The notes under the pieces were generated by a model. It saw nothing but the letters and a program-made list of their open reading frames with translations. It ran no database searches and was not told the DNA's origin. Both the position numbers and the translations under genes were made by a program. Shown here piece by piece: positions 9,355-17,326 of a DNA stretch of 64,000 nt (the first letter of the stretch is position 1; every line of letters starts with the position of its first letter). Origin of the DNA: JADLHS01 sp964561105 (lineage in GTDB: Bacteria; Verrucomicrobiota; Verrucomicrobiia; Limisphaerales; JADLHS01); contig CAZLOH010000004.1 in assembly GCA_964561105.1 (NCBI GenBank), positions 107,637 through 171,636 of the forward strand. Direction: 5' to 3'.

Positions 9355-10614
9355 TCAGTGTGCGGCCGGCGCAACGGCGGCGTCACGATGGCGCGGGCGA
9401 ATGAGCAGCACGAGCACGATGGATAACACCGCCGTGCTGGCGAAGATGCCGAAGATTCCAAACAGCGGCACGTGACGGTCGCGCAAAATGCCGAAACCCC
9501 AATCGGCCAGGCCGCCGCAACTGATGCTCACGAGATTCATCAAACCGTAGCCGGTGGCGCGCAGTTCGGGCCGGGTGATTTGGCAGAGGATGGGCATGTT
9601 GTTGCAGTCAAAAAATCCCCAGCCCAGCCCGAACAAAATCAGAAACGCCACCGCCACCCACAGCAGCCCGGTCTGCGGCGCATAGCCCACGCCAAACATC
9701 GCCGGCACGATGAGCGACATGCCGATGGCGCTGACGAAAATGCGTCCGCGTTCTGTGCGCCGCATCCAGCGGTCGGCCAGCCAGCCGCCCGTCAGCGCGC
9801 CGATGATGGCCGCGACCTGCCAATACAACGTCGCGGACACACCGGCCTTGCCCTGGCCAAGGTTGAACTCGACCTTCAGAATCGCGGGCATCCAATCCCG
9901 CACCACCCAGCCAGCCAGCGCGGGCAGCGTGAAGTAAAGCACCAGCAGGATGAACGAGGCGTTGCCGAGCAATTCGCGCAACGCGCCGCCGGGCGACGGA
10001 CGCGAAGCCTCCTCCGTCGCGACCGGCCGCGTGGGATTTCGCAACAGAAAAAACAGCGGCAACCCATACACCACGCCCACCAACCCGCACACGTCAAAGG
10101 CCCAGCGCCAGCCCAGCGACGGATGGTCCGCCGCGTAGCCGCTGAAGCCACCGATGATCACGCCCGCGTAAATGCCCATCTGATGCCAGCCCACGGCGCG
10201 CGAGCGCGTGGGGCCAAGATGAAAGTCCGCAATGAGGGCGAGCGCCGCCGGAATGTAGAACGCCTCGCTGACACCCATGACGGCGCGCGCCGCCAGGAGT
10301 TGCTCGTAGTTCGTCACGTGACCGGTGGCCCAGGTCACGCACGACCAGACGAACAGGCTCGCCACGATGACGTGCCGCCGGCTGAAACGATCCGCCAGGT
10401 AGCCGCCGATGGGGCTGAGGAAGGCGTAAACCCACTTGAACAGCGCGAGAATTTTTCCCCAGTTTTCCTCCCGCCCGATGTCCGGGATATCGGTCATCAC
10501 CGAGAACTTCATCGCCGCGAGCATCTGGCGGTCGAGATAATTGAGCAGCGCCACCGGAACGAGCAGCGCGACGACCAGCCAGGCGTAACCCGCCGAACGG
10601 GAGGTTGGATTCAT
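9355..10614 (-). CDS. MFS transporter, probable sialic acid or sugar-acid permease
   Basis: This 419-residue major facilitator starts at the ATG at 10614 (MNPTSRSAGYAWLVVALLVP). About 12 hydrophobic segments are visible. The cytoplasmic loop 2-3 motif is GGYLADRFSRRHV and its counterpart in the second half is GGWLADRWMRRTERGR. The early NYLDRQMLA motif is typical of the anion:cation/hexuronate and NanT-like branches. It sits between the lyase gene (5-bp gap) and the kelch gene (17-bp gap) on the same strand, a tight operon. By analogy to the Bacteroides nanLET arrangement, where NanT is an MFS protein, import of sialic acid is the favoured inference. Confidence 0.85.
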   Translation of the reverse strand: MNPTSRSAGYAWLVVALLVPVALLNYLDRQMLAAMKFSVMTDIPDIGREENWGKILALFKWVYAFLSPIGGYLADRFSRRHVIVASLFVWSCVTWATGHVTNYEQLLAARAVMGVSEAFYIPAALALIADFHLGPTRSRAVGWHQMGIYAGVIIGGFSGYAADHPSLGWRWAFDVCGLVGVVYGLPLFFLLRNPTRPVATEEASRPSPGGALRELLGNASFILLVLYFTLPALAGWVVRDWMPAILKVEFNLGQGKAGVSATLYWQVAAIIGALTGGWLADRWMRRTERGRIFVSAIGMSLIVPAMFGVGYAPQTGLLWVAVAFLILFGLGWGFFDCNNMPILCQITRPELRATGYGLMNLVSISCGGLADWGFGILRDRHVPLFGIFGIFASTAVLSIVLVLLIRPRHRDAAVAPAAH

Positions 10615-10631
10615 TTGCCGTGCCACTCTAA

Positions 10632-11645
10632 TCAATTGCCCGTGGCGCGCACACACCAAACTTCGGGTGAACGCACGCCGGGGCGCGCTTCGCCGCTTGG
10701 GAACACGGTCAATCCGTTCCACTCCGCCGTCGGCAATGTCGCGCGCGAGGCCGGAGTTTCCCCCACCACGCTCCACGCGTCGCGGGTCGTGTCGTAACTC
10801 AACACTCGTTTCGGAAAACCGGGATGCTTCGCTTTCGGCTCGAACTTCGCCAGACTTCCGTCGTCCCCACCCACAATCAAAAACATGTCCTCATCCACCA
10901 CCGGCGCGGGCGTCGGCGCGGCCACGACGGGGTTCGGCAGGTCAGCGATGCGTTTCCATCCCGTGCCGGGCGTGAACCGGCAGGCGTCCTTCAAATACGT
11001 CCGCACCGGCAGCCCGTTCGCGTCCGGCGAGAGGTCCGTTCCGCCGCAGAGGTAAAATGATTTTCCGACGGCCGCCGCCACGGACAACATCCGCGCCGGG
11101 CCGGGCCACGGCTCCAGCCGTTTCCACTTCGCGCCGGGTTTGCCGAGATCAAGCGCCCAGAAATTCTTCAGCGCGTTCGTCGCGTCCGGCGTCGCCGTGC
11201 CGCCGGCGACATAAACCGTTTTGCCCACGATCGCGCCGCAGGAATTGGCGAGCGGTTCGGGCAACGGCGGGAGTGATTCGCATTTCAATTCGTCATTTTT
11301 CCAAGTGAGCTGGAAGACCTCGCGAAAGTGTTGGTGCGCGTCACTGCCGCCGATGCATACCACGCCGTCGGGTGTCGTCACGGACACGCCGTAACCTAAC
11401 GCGCGTGGCAGCTTGAATCCGCCGCGCCAGTGGCCGTTGGTCTGGTCGAGCACGAACGCCGAGTCATGCCAGATTTTCCTGCCGCCCTCCCACGGCATCT
11501 TGTCGGGAAAATTCGCGCCGCCCGCCACGATGAGCGCGCCGCCGCTTGTGCCCGCGAACGAGCCGGCGAAACCAACGGGATCAGGCAGCGGGGGCAACCG
11601 CCGCCAGGCCAGGGCCAGGTCAGCGGATTCAAGTTTTGCGGTCAT
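10632..11645 (-). CDS. Kelch-repeat protein, NanM-like N-acetylneuraminate mutarotase candidate
   Basis: From the ATG at 11645 this is a 338-residue beta-propeller with kelch repeats such as LIVAGGANFPDKMPWEGG, VVCIGGSD, VYVAGGTATPD, SFYLCGGTD and FLIVGGDDGS. The GGANFPDK and RMLSVAAAVGKSFYLCGG stretches resemble the YjhT/NanM family, which speeds anomer conversion of sialic acid in the periplasm. The start is uncertain: the frame stays open upstream and CALAITGFTLMTAKLESADLA just upstream of and across the chosen Met looks like part of a signal peptide. A palindromic repeat begins 32 bp upstream of the chosen ATG. The protein may therefore be exported from an earlier start, or have lost its leader. 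Confidence 0.8.
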   Translation of the reverse strand: MTAKLESADLALAWRRLPPLPDPVGFAGSFAGTSGGALIVAGGANFPDKMPWEGGRKIWHDSAFVLDQTNGHWRGGFKLPRALGYGVSVTTPDGVVCIGGSDAHQHFREVFQLTWKNDELKCESLPPLPEPLANSCGAIVGKTVYVAGGTATPDATNALKNFWALDLGKPGAKWKRLEPWPGPARMLSVAAAVGKSFYLCGGTDLSPDANGLPVRTYLKDACRFTPGTGWKRIADLPNPVVAAPTPAPVVDEDMFLIVGGDDGSLAKFEPKAKHPGFPKRVLSYDTTRDAWSVVGETPASRATLPTAEWNGLTVFPSGEARPGVRSPEVWCVRATGN

Positions 11646-11960
11646 AAGTGTGAAGCCGGTTATCGCAAGCGCGCAGACGTAGCAGCGACGCCCCGTCGCC
11701 GTCAGGTGAAAGCGACGCCGACGTCGCTTGAAGCCGAACCAGGACAAGGTTGGGCTGAACTGGCCGGCGACGAAGGCATCGCCGCCGCAGCCAAGCAACG
11801 AGGCGTCGCTGCTACGGCCGAGTCGATTTAACGGGCTTTGGGTTTCGGATTTCGTCATTCGGTCTCCGATGCAAATCAACCAGCGCTTCGCCTCCTAATC
11901 GTACTCTTGATCTTTTTCACAATCACGCTTTCCACGGAACGATTGAGATTAAGAAGAAGA
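11646..11960. other. Intergenic region largely occupied by a repeat element
   Basis: The 315-bp gap between the epimerase and kelch genes holds the 139-bp inverted-repeat element listed separately. It also has a low-complexity purine-rich stretch of gattaagaa-type units at about 11941-11972, next to the epimerase stop. No gene was recognised here. Any promoter for the kelch-MFS-lyase set must lie in or just beside the repeat. Confidence 0.5.
11678..11816. repeat. MITE-like element with 15-bp perfect terminal inverted repeats
   Basis: The 15-bp end cgtagcagcgacgcc at 11678-11692 is exactly repeated in inverse orientation at 11802-11816, delimiting 139 bp. The interior holds further gcgacg/cgtcgc partial palindromes and no coding potential. 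It lies in the 5' region of the kelch gene. No target duplication could be defined by eye. Confidence 0.8.
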
Positions 11961-13211
11961 TTAAGATTGAGGCAAACCAACACCAACCCCGCGCTTCGAA
12001 TCGCGGCCATTCGCTTTCATCTCCTCGCACAGCCGCCAGCAATACCACAGCATCCGTGGCAGATGAAACGGGCCTTTGTAAATCGTTCCCTTCGCGCGCG
12101 ACGACGCGCGGCCATCGCGATGCAGGTAGCCGTACCACTCGCCAAATTCAGGATCGGCGAAATGCTTGAAACTCCAATCGTGGACGAGCCGATGCCAGCG
12201 CGCGTATTTCGCTTCCCCCGTGAGCTGGAACGCGAGCAGCGTGGCGATGATGGCCTCGTTGTGTGGCCACCAGAATTTCATGTCGTGCCAATACTCCTGC
12301 ACCGGCAGCCCGCGCAGGTCGCGGAAATAAAACAGCCCGCCGCACTCGTCGTCCCAACCGCGTTTCCACATCCAGTCGAGAATCTTCAAGCCCATTTCGA
12401 TGAGCCGCCGGTCGCCGCGCATTTTTCCTTCGTGCATGACAAACCACGCGCACTCGATGGCGTGGCCTGGATTCAACGTGCGCCCGTCGTGATGATCAAT
12501 CAGCCCGCCGTCCGGCGCGACGACTTCCATCAACGCCTCGTGCTCCGGCTTCAGAAAGTCACGTTCAATTTCCGCAATGCTGTCGTCAATCCACTCCGTG
12601 CAGGTGCGGCCGCTGATCTTCACGTCACCGAGGTTCGCGCGGAGTTCCTGTGCCGTGACGATGCCGATCATGTGCGCGCCGATGCCTTTGGCCGGGCGCG
12701 TGGCCTCGAACTTCGGCGGCATGACGCCCGGTGTGAACGAATAGCGCAGATACGTGGCGAAGTTGTTCAATGTCTCGTCCGCCGCGCGGGCATCGCCCGT
12801 GGCCTTGGCGAAGGCCGCATTGGCAATCGCCGCGAAACTCTCGCTGAAAACGTAACGTCGCATCCGCAGCGGCTTTCCGTCGCGGGTGACGGTGAAATAC
12901 ATCTTGCCGTCGGGCGCGAAGCAATGTCGGCGGCTGAACTCGACGCACGAACGCGCGGCTTCGAGCCATTCGGCGCGTTTCTCGACCGAGTTGTAAAGCG
13001 TGGCGAACATCCAGCCGGCGCGACCCTGGAACCAGACGGACTTGTCCGTGTCAATCACCGTGCCGTCGCGATCGAGGCACGTCAGCACGCCGCCATGCTC
13101 GCGATCCAGGCCGTGTCGCAGCCAGAACGGCAGGACATCCCCCAACAACGTGTCGTGGTAGAGCGCGGCTAGTTCCGCGCAACCGGATGCGTTCGTCAGG
13201 TGGTCCGTCAT
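11961..13211 (-). CDS. N-acylglucosamine 2-epimerase (AGE/RenBP family)
   Basis: This 416-residue (alpha/alpha)6-barrel protein starts at the ATG at 13211 (MTDHLTNASGCAELAALYHD). Family marks are FWLRHGLDREHGGVLTCLDRDG near the N-terminus, VWFQGRAGWMFATLYN, and the C-terminal EYWHDMKFWWPHNEAIIATL, which holds catalytic His/Glu region residues conserved in RenBP and cellobiose epimerases. The NPGHAIECAWFVMHEG stretch is also characteristic. Predicted reaction: ManNAc to GlcNAc. It is the first gene of the probable sialic acid set. Related mannose or cellobiose epimerase activity remains an alternative, but the neighbouring lyase favours ManNAc. Confidence 0.86.
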   Translation of the reverse strand: MTDHLTNASGCAELAALYHDTLLGDVLPFWLRHGLDREHGGVLTCLDRDGTVIDTDKSVWFQGRAGWMFATLYNSVEKRAEWLEAARSCVEFSRRHCFAPDGKMYFTVTRDGKPLRMRRYVFSESFAAIANAAFAKATGDARAADETLNNFATYLRYSFTPGVMPPKFEATRPAKGIGAHMIGIVTAQELRANLGDVKISGRTCTEWIDDSIAEIERDFLKPEHEALMEVVAPDGGLIDHHDGRTLNPGHAIECAWFVMHEGKMRGDRRLIEMGLKILDWMWKRGWDDECGGLFYFRDLRGLPVQEYWHDMKFWWPHNEAIIATLLAFQLTGEAKYARWHRLVHDWSFKHFADPEFGEWYGYLHRDGRASSRAKGTIYKGPFHLPRMLWYCWRLCEEMKANGRDSKRGVGVGLPQS

Positions 13212-13533
13212 TTGTTCAACATTCAATTCAGCGGAAAGCGCGTAAAGCGCAGGGGCTCGATGAATTACGAATCGTACCAACACCTGGAACGGAACTCCAG
13301 CGCTTCCCGTTTCCATCCCCTGTGGGGTTTGAAACCCGGTTGAGCCAAATCATCCTTGCGTCATGCTCCCACAGCGTGCCCATCAGACCGGGTCAACACC
13401 AATGATCACGGTTTGGGCGACCTTGGTCGAAGCTTTTTTGGGCTTGAACTGAACTCATAATTGAATAAACCCCCGGCTTAATGCTGTCTTAATCCGCGTT
13501 CCGATAAACTCGCGACAAAATCAAGAAACCAAA
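13212..13533. other. Divergent intergenic region between epimerase and cytochrome-like gene
   Basis: About 320 bp separating genes read outward in both directions, so promoters for both should lie here. The half next to 13534 is AT-richer (around 13435-13530) than its surroundings, as expected for a promoter, but no -35/-10 pair is convincing. No gene was recognised. Confidence 0.4.
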
Positions 13534-14103
13534 ATGAAAACCACACTTGCGCTGTTAGTGATTGGCCTCGTCCTCTCGGCAGTTTCAATCCGGGCCGACG
13601 ACAAGGAAAAATGGGACATCAACCATGTGGACGTTAGCAAGCTGCCGGCGGCAGCGAACAAGAAGGACCTGACGTACGCCAAGGACATCAGGCCATTATT
13701 CGAGGCATCGTGCTTCCGTTGTCACGGCGAACGGAAACCGAAAGGGGGACTGCGGTTGGACAGTCTGGAAGCGGTCCTCAAGGGCGGTGAAGACGGCAAG
13801 ATGGTGGTGGCCGGTGACAGCAAGAAAAGTCTCCTGGTCGCCGCAGCCGCCCGGATTGACGACGAAATTGCCATGCCGCCCAAACACCGGCCCGGTGGCC
13901 CTGGTGGCCCCGGCGGACCGGGCGGGCCTCGGCCGAACGGAGACAACAACCGCGATGGCCGTCCTCCGGGACCGCCGCCAGGCACGAATCATTTCGGTCC
14001 GCCGCGGGGTGGACCGGGTGGTGGCTTCGGCGCTCCGCCAAAGCCATTGACGGCGGAACAGGTCGGTCTGATCCGGGCGTGGATTGACCAGGGCGCGAAG
14101 TAA
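13534..14103 (+). CDS. Secreted cytochrome c-like (planctomycete-type) heme-motif protein
   Basis: This 189-residue protein has a signal peptide (MKTTLALLVIGLVLSAVSIRA) and a small planctomycete-type cytochrome C domain. DIRPLFEASCFRCHGERKPK provides one CxxCH heme-binding motif, followed by GGLRLDSLEAVLKGG and the terminal LTAEQVGLIRAWIDQGAK. The same elements open the large DUF1549 protein at 45973-49260. A Gly/Pro-rich insertion (about residues 120-170, with repeated GGP units) splits the domain before its last helix. It stands alone, so its redox partner is unknown. No strong ribosome site precedes the ATG. Confidence 0.85.
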   Translation: MKTTLALLVIGLVLSAVSIRADDKEKWDINHVDVSKLPAAANKKDLTYAKDIRPLFEASCFRCHGERKPKGGLRLDSLEAVLKGGEDGKMVVAGDSKKSLLVAAAARIDDEIAMPPKHRPGGPGGPGGPGGPRPNGDNNRDGRPPGPPPGTNHFGPPRGGPGGGFGAPPKPLTAEQVGLIRAWIDQGAK

Positions 14104-14473
14104 GGAGTGAGGCAGCGCGCTCACGTGCGCATCGTCCGCGAGCGCGTTATCCTGCGGAGGTGTTGCCTTCCGGCGAAGACTGCGATTCGCCGGCGTACCG
14201 TGTCCAAGAATCCGACCGTGGTGATTCTGGACAGTTTGTCTCAAGGGCCGACAGATTTTCCGGCCGACAGAGGTCATTCAGGGTATTCTTATTTTCAGAA
14301 TCAGGATCCGTCGTCACGATGGATCCTGATTCGCTTTCATTTACCCCGTTCGCGGAGGGCGGCGGCAAGCCAAGGACACATAATCAGCCAGTTGGCGGCC
14401 AGAAACGTGCTTTAGTCATCGGGCGTTTTCTGGGCGGAGCCGTGCTCTGCCCGACGGAACCAGCCAGAATCCG
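14104..14473. other. Intergenic region upstream of the pseudopilin operon
   Basis: 370 bp with no convincing gene. It contains one strong hairpin (listed separately) and otherwise unremarkable sequence. The promoter of the pseudopilin operon should lie here. I looked for a c-di-GMP (GEMM) riboswitch because of the pilin context and did not see its conserved core. Confidence 0.4.
14298..14332. terminator. Hairpin, possible transcription terminator
   Basis: The 12-bp arms gaatcaggatcc and ggatcctgattc are perfectly complementary around an 11-nt loop. The position, about 195 bp after the cytochrome-like gene and before the pseudopilin operon, suits a terminator, but there is no clear run of T after it. 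A regulatory hairpin is an alternative. Confidence 0.45.
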
Positions 14474-14944
14474 ATGAAAATTAGACGGCAAACAGTTGAA
14501 ACCAGGGCAAGGCAAATTGCACCACGTTGGCAGGCCGGCATGACTCTGGTGGAAGTGGTGGTGGCTCTGTCCGTCACTGGGCTGGCGGTGGCTGGCATTA
14601 TCAACGGCTACAATTACTGCACGAACTCAGCCCAAAAAGCGGCGCTTTCCCTGGCGGCCAGCGCCCGGGCCATGGAACGAATAGAAGAAGTCCGCAGTGT
14701 GATGTGGGATACCACTCAGTACCCCGAGGTAGATCAGTTGGTGGCCGCAAACTTTCCCACGAAGGTTGTTTCTTTGGATTTGACGGGGGCCGGCGTCACC
14801 GTAACTCCCGCCACCCTCCGAACGGAGATTTCCCAAGTCTCGACCAATCCGCCGCTCAAACGGGTGCGCGTGGATTGCGTCTGGGATTACCAGGGTCTCC
14901 CGGTCACGAACACGATTGAGACGTTTCGCGCCCCCACTCAATGA
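14474..14944 (+). CDS. Minor pseudopilin-like protein (PilV/GspI-type)
   Basis: This 156-residue protein has a 22-residue basic leader followed by GMTLVEVVVALSVTGLAVAG, a prepilin peptidase site with Glu at +5 and a hydrophobic helix. The remaining 110 residues form a short periplasmic domain with no further recognised motif. Its stop overlaps the next start by ATGA at 14941, so it is the first gene of a coupled three-gene operon of minor pseudopilins, probably forming the tip of a type IV pilus or type II secretion pseudopilus. Confidence 0.85.
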   Translation: MKIRRQTVETRARQIAPRWQAGMTLVEVVVALSVTGLAVAGIINGYNYCTNSAQKAALSLAASARAMERIEEVRSVMWDTTQYPEVDQLVAANFPTKVVSLDLTGAGVTVTPATLRTEISQVSTNPPLKRVRVDCVWDYQGLPVTNTIETFRAPTQ

Positions 14945-15549
14945 AACTGCACCTCCACTCACGACGTTCTTGCGTTGCCCCAGCCGGAAGTCATGGCTTT
15001 ACGTTGCCGGAATTGATGGTGGCTCTGTCAGTCTTCATGCTGGTGATCGGCGGAGTGGTATTCGCGCACATTTACGGGTTGAGCATGTTTCGAATCACGG
15101 AAATCAAGCTCAACGCCACCGCCGATGCGCGCAAGACTCTGGGGCGAATGGCGGATGAAATCCGCACCGGCACCGACACTGCGGTTGGCAATGTGAAAAA
15201 TGGAGTGTTCGAGGCGTTGTTAGATGGCGAAGCCCAACAGGGCACCGCCCTGTTGATCAATCCCACGGCGAACAGCACGAACTACATCCTGTATTTCATG
15301 AATCCGTCCGACTCAACCTTCCGACGAACTACCAGCGCGCCGGGCAGCGCGGTCGTCCTCGCCGATTCCATCACGAATAGCGTGATCTTTCGGGCGCAGG
15401 ATTACAGCGGCCAGGTGTTGACCAATAGCCAGGGTGACTGCGTGATTCACATTGATCTTGAATTCTATCAACCCGAGCGTGCCCGGCAGCCGGCGGAGTT
15501 TTACAAGCTGGAAACGGCCGTCACGCGCCACGCCGCAGTCTCCCCATGA
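14941..15549 (+). CDS. Minor pseudopilin-like protein (PilW/GspJ-type)
   Basis: This 202-residue protein has the leader ending in SHGFTLPELMVALSVFMLVI, with the G|F cleavage site and Glu at +5. The proline at +4 (FTLPELM) is common in PilW/GspJ-like proteins. The C-terminal part has VIHIDLEFYQPERAR and similar beta-strands but no named domain. It is coupled to the genes on both sides by 4-nt ATGA overlaps, so balanced synthesis of the three proteins is likely. Confidence 0.85.
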   Translation: MKLHLHSRRSCVAPAGSHGFTLPELMVALSVFMLVIGGVVFAHIYGLSMFRITEIKLNATADARKTLGRMADEIRTGTDTAVGNVKNGVFEALLDGEAQQGTALLINPTANSTNYILYFMNPSDSTFRRTTSAPGSAVVLADSITNSVIFRAQDYSGQVLTNSQGDCVIHIDLEFYQPERARQPAEFYKLETAVTRHAAVSP

Positions 15550-17282
15550 AAACCGTCGCATCCCAAAAACCGGCCTGCGCCGGCAGCGCGTTGGCGTTGA
15601 CCATGGTCATGACGGGCATTGCCCTGGCAATTCTCGCCAGCGCGATGACCTGGTCGGCCAACAGCACCCGCCTGACGCATCGTTCCATCCAACAGACCCG
15701 AACCGTAGCCGCCGCCGAAGCCGCCACCGAAAAAGTATTGAGCCGAATGACGCAGGACTATCTGGACGGAGGCGAAAAACTGGTGGTCAACAATCTCGCT
15801 TCGTATCGCCAGACCGTGCCACTGGCATCCGATTCACCATTTTGGAACGATTGGGAATTTTACGATCCCTCGGGCAGTGTGGGTCAGACTTATGTTCAAG
15901 GCACCCTGGCCAGCAACTTTGTCACCCTTGGTTCGACGTATGCCGGTCTGCGCGGCTATGTCACCAGCTACACCGTGGTGGCACACGCCCGTGAAACCGG
16001 CGCCGCGCAGGATGTCGCCGCCGGCGTGCTTCAGGAAGTGCAGCTAGCTCGCATCCCAGTCTTCCAGTTTGCCATGTATTCCTCGGGCGACATGGAAATC
16101 AGTTGCGGTCAACCTTTCACCATTGACGGACAGGTTCATGCCAATAAACGCCTTTTCGTCGAGCCGGGCAGCGACCTGACGTTCAAAGCCCACGTCACAG
16201 CCGTCACCGACATCCTGTTTGCGCGTCACCCGGACGATTCGCGATCCACGCCTCCGAACGGCACGGTGGTATATCAGGTTCCCAAGGAATCACCCGTGGC
16301 GTCCATGACGCTGCCGATTGGAACCACCAACACGCCGGAAGCAATTCGCGAGATCATCCAGCCTCCGCCAACCGGGGAGGATCCCGGTTCACCGCTCGGC
16401 CGGGTCCGGTATTACAACCAGGCCGATATGATCATCGTGGTGTCCAATTCAAGCGTCAGCGCCACGAGCGGCAAGTTCAACAACTTCAACACCCTGGTTC
16501 CCACCAACGAACTGGCAGCCATCGTCACGACGAACAACAGTTTCTGGGACGCGCGCGAGGGAAAGACCGTCCGGCCCATTGATATTGACGTGGGCGCACT
16601 TACGCAATGGAGCAAGGTCAACTCCAGTTTGCGACCGGCTTTGGGGGCACGCGATGTTTCCTCGGTGTATGTTGTGGATTACCGCACGTTGGCCGGCACT
16701 GAATTGGGGGCGGTGCGCGTGAGCAACGGCCTCGAACTTCCTGCCGCGGGGCTTACGTTGGCCACCGGCCGACCTCTGTACGTCCAGGGTAACTATAACG
16801 AACTGGATTCGGCCAACCTGGGTACCACCAACACCAGCGCAACCCGACCCGCCTCGCTGGTCGCGGATGCCGTCACGATCCTTTCCCCCAACTGGTCGGA
16901 TGCCAACAGCACCAATCTCCTCAAATCGCGCCCGGCGGTGCCGACCACCGTCAACGCAGCGATCCTGACCGGGGTGGTCGAAACCGCGAACGGTAACTAC
17001 AGCGGTGGGATGGAGAATTTCCCGCGATTTCTGGAAACTTGGGGTGGAGGCAACATTTTCACCTACAACGGTTCGATGGTGAAGATGTTTCCCAGTCTTT
17101 ATGCCACAAATATTTGGGGAAAACCGAATGTTTATGATCCGCCGAAACGGAATTGGGCTTTTGATTTGAATTTCTATGACGCGACCAAACTTCCGCCGTT
17201 GACTCCAAGCCTGATCAGAGTCTTCCGCGGGCAGTGGGCCACGGTGGCTCCGGATAAGAATGTCGCCTCCGCTTATCCCTAA
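15546..17282 (+). CDS. Large PilX-like membrane-anchored pilus-associated protein
   Basis: This 578-residue protein has an N-terminal hydrophobic anchor (SALALTMVMTGIALAILAS) followed by THRSIQQTRTVAAAEAATEK, matching the PilX-type layout of an anchor and an amphipathic helix with no classical prepilin Glu. The remaining 500 residues are an exported domain rich in Thr, Asn and Ser. The stretch around FTIDGQVHANKRLFVEPGSDLTF suggests a beta-helical or beta-rich fold. The length greatly exceeds PilX (about 200 aa), so it may be a surface-exposed adhesin-like subunit. It is the last gene of the ATGA-coupled operon. Confidence 0.7.
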   Translation: MKTVASQKPACAGSALALTMVMTGIALAILASAMTWSANSTRLTHRSIQQTRTVAAAEAATEKVLSRMTQDYLDGGEKLVVNNLASYRQTVPLASDSPFWNDWEFYDPSGSVGQTYVQGTLASNFVTLGSTYAGLRGYVTSYTVVAHARETGAAQDVAAGVLQEVQLARIPVFQFAMYSSGDMEISCGQPFTIDGQVHANKRLFVEPGSDLTFKAHVTAVTDILFARHPDDSRSTPPNGTVVYQVPKESPVASMTLPIGTTNTPEAIREIIQPPPTGEDPGSPLGRVRYYNQADMIIVVSNSSVSATSGKFNNFNTLVPTNELAAIVTTNNSFWDAREGKTVRPIDIDVGALTQWSKVNSSLRPALGARDVSSVYVVDYRTLAGTELGAVRVSNGLELPAAGLTLATGRPLYVQGNYNELDSANLGTTNTSATRPASLVADAVTILSPNWSDANSTNLLKSRPAVPTTVNAAILTGVVETANGNYSGGMENFPRFLETWGGGNIFTYNGSMVKMFPSLYATNIWGKPNVYDPPKRNWAFDLNFYDATKLPPLTPSLIRVFRGQWATVAPDKNVASAYP

Positions 17283-17326
17283 TCCAAGGGTTCGCTGCGG
17301 AGTCAGGTCAGTCTGGCCTTGAATCA

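Noticed and set aside
11838..13172. 444-codon plus-strand frame
   Set aside because: It is antisense to the epimerase, which carries family motifs; this frame has none.
14104..14473. c-di-GMP riboswitch before the pseudopilin genes
   Set aside because: I looked for the GEMM core and paired loops and did not find them; only a plain hairpin is present.
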